Shown here one piece after another: positions 5,591 through 5,963 of a stretch of DNA of 5,963 nt. Origin of the DNA: an uncultured Bacillota bacterium (lineage in GTDB: Bacteria > Bacillota_I > Bacilli_A > RF39 > UBA660). Position numbers and translations under genes: made by a program. Numbering within the stretch: the first letter of the stretch is position 1; the number at the start of each line of letters is the position of its first letter. The stretch is taken from the NCBI GenBank assembly GCA_905205665.1, contig CAJLEF010000020.1:1-5963 (forward strand). Direction: 5' to 3'. The notes below the pieces were generated by a model. The model searched no databases and was not told where the DNA came from. It saw only the letters and a list, made by a program, of their open reading frames with translations.

Positions 5591-5610
5591 CCAAAATTAT
5601 GTTAGTCTTT
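5577..5610. terminator. Hairpin containing the recombinase stop, likely terminator
   Basis: AAAGACTAACATA and TATGTTAGTCTTT form a perfect 13-bp stem with an 8-base loop. The TAG stop codon is at the top of the left arm. On the plus strand only three Ts end the stem, with no longer tract; on the minus strand the stem is followed by CTTTTTCT. It probably ends the recombinase transcript and may act in both directions. Confidence 0.6.
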
Positions 5611-5611
5611 A

Positions 5612-5653
5612 ATCATCCTATAAATTTTACAAAAAATACCCAAATAGGATGAT
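5612..5653. repeat. Inverted repeat ATCATCCTAT / ATAGGATGAT
   Basis: Ten bases at 5612-5621 are perfectly inverted at 5644-5653, around a 22-base AT-rich spacer. A third copy, in the first orientation, lies at 5853-5862. The inverted pair starts one base after the recombinase terminator hairpin. Confidence 0.65.
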
Positions 5654-5695
5654 GTTATAAATATTAAATGCTTTATTTTATAAGGTTTAACTTTC

Positions 5696-5717
5696 ATATC
5701 AACCTAATATCAACCTA
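5696..5717 (+). repeat. 11-bp tandem repeat (ATATCAACCTA x2)
   Basis: Two exact, directly adjacent copies of ATATCAACCTA. The second copy also forms the left arm of the hairpin at 5710-5730, so the unit TCAACCTA occurs twice directly and once inverted within 35 bases. This resembles a small cluster of protein-binding sites. Confidence 0.65.
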
Positions 5718-5748
5718 CCTCGTAGGTTGAATTTCGTAAGTACGAAAT
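5710..5748. repeat. Two adjacent perfect inverted repeats
   Basis: TCAACCTAC and GTAGGTTGA (5710-5718, 5722-5730) form a 9-bp stem with a CTC spacer. ATTTCGTA and TACGAAAT (5731-5738, 5741-5748) form a second perfect repeat with a two-base AG centre. They abut without a gap. Short-spacer symmetry like this is typical of dimeric DNA-binding sites. A recombinase or regulator site is possible but not shown. Confidence 0.6.
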
Positions 5749-5762
5749 CAGTATTGTGTAAC

Positions 5763-5795
5763 ACTAAACCCTTATGAAATAAGGAAAAGTTTAGT
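5763..5795. repeat. Two-part hairpin ACTAAAC-CCTTAT ... ATAAGG-GTTTAGT
   Basis: An inner 6-bp stem (CCTTAT, loop GAA, ATAAGG) is extended by an outer 7-bp stem (ACTAAAC with GTTTAGT) across a four-base AAAA bulge. It is the third structured repeat in about 85 bases. No T tract follows on either strand, so it is not an obvious terminator. Confidence 0.55.
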
Positions 5796-5852
5796 ATAGT
5801 TGCACAAGTTTCTTATCCTGCTTTTTCACATATACTAGTATTTATATATGAA

Positions 5853-5862
5853 ATCATCCTAT
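5853..5862 (+). repeat. Third copy of ATCATCCTAT
   Basis: An exact third copy of the 10-mer at 5612-5621. Together with the inverted copy it forms a 12-base inverted pair (AAATAGGATGAT at 5642-5653 and ATCATCCTATTT at 5853-5864) that brackets the hairpin cluster. Confidence 0.6.
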
Positions 5863-5873
5863 TTATAAAAAGT

Positions 5874-5901
5874 AAAAAAGATCAACTATTAAAGTTGATC
5901 T
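5874..5901 (-). terminator. Intrinsic terminator for a leftward gene beyond the window
   Basis: On the minus strand, AGATCAACT and AGTTGATCT form a 9-bp perfect stem with a five-base loop, followed by TTTTTAC. The plus strand has no T tract after the stem. It therefore most likely ends a leftward transcript whose gene lies to the right of the window; bases 5902-5963 contain no recognisable coding end. Confidence 0.7.
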
Positions 5902-5963
5902 CAACGATAAATTGTAATTTATATGTTTTGAAAATTTATTTTATTGAAAAATAAGCGGTTCAA

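Larger units (their letters stand above)
5591..5873. other. Gene-free, repeat-rich region after the recombinase
   Basis: No reading frame of convincing length or with good start signals is seen on either strand. The content is the recombinase terminator hairpin, the ATCATCCTAT repeats, a tandem 11-mer, three structured repeats and a 10-bp palindrome ATACTAGTAT (5832-5841). A 31-codon minus-strand frame (5697-5602) is present but weakly supported. The region may hold one end of the element carrying the recombinase; this is inference. Confidence 0.5.

Noticed and set aside
5612..5864. CRISPR array
   Set aside because: The three 10-mers are in mixed orientation, too short and unevenly spaced, with no cas gene in view.
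5919..5963. End of a minus-strand gene entering from the right edge
   Set aside because: Two frames reach a stop near here, but the few codons visible cannot be recognised; only the terminator at 5874-5901 hints at such a gene.

Overview
The window reads as a chromosomal segment of a very AT-rich, low-GC Gram-positive bacterium (Bacilli/Mollicutes-like, possibly an uncultured gut lineage). This rests on Firmicutes-style ribosome binding sites (GGAG/GAGG), consensus sigma-A promoters, intrinsic terminators with T tracts, a tRNA with encoded CCA, TGG for tryptophan with only TAA/TAG stops in the genes seen, and the protein families present. The taxon is an inference.

Left part (1-3031): four leftward genes. 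Read in transcription order from the right they are a membrane-anchored extracytoplasmic protein of unknown function (3031-2402), an exported protein with a TasA/camelysin-like signal region (2350-1688, closed by an intrinsic terminator), a ZIP-family metal transporter (1629-856), and a YebC/TACO1-family protein of the YeeI/YeeN type (811-95, closed by a terminator). The last gene appears to have its own promoter inside the 3' end of the ZIP gene.

Middle (3050-3265): a tRNA-Gly(GCC) gene runs rightward, divergent from the anchored-protein gene. The two promoters appear to share one palindromic -35 hexamer, TTGCAA. Two hairpins follow the tRNA; the second is a good intrinsic terminator.

Right part (3293-5610): an accessory region that looks acquired and is visibly more AT-rich. 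It holds an unrecognised 89-aa protein and a 611-aa large serine recombinase. The recombinase is preceded by a near-consensus promoter, a 19-codon leader peptide with its own Shine-Dalgarno, and a 20-bp terminator hairpin with seven Ts that contains the leader stop codon. This is a complete attenuator-type layout and is the most interesting regulatory structure here.

End (5591-5963): no convincing gene, but a dense set of inverted and direct repeats (three copies of ATCATCCTAT, an 11-bp tandem repeat, three successive hairpins) that could be recombinase sites or an element end. A leftward terminator at 5874-5901 implies a leftward gene just outside the window. If so, the recombinase segment may be a small insertion between tRNA-Gly and that gene, but no attachment-site duplication could be shown from this sequence alone.
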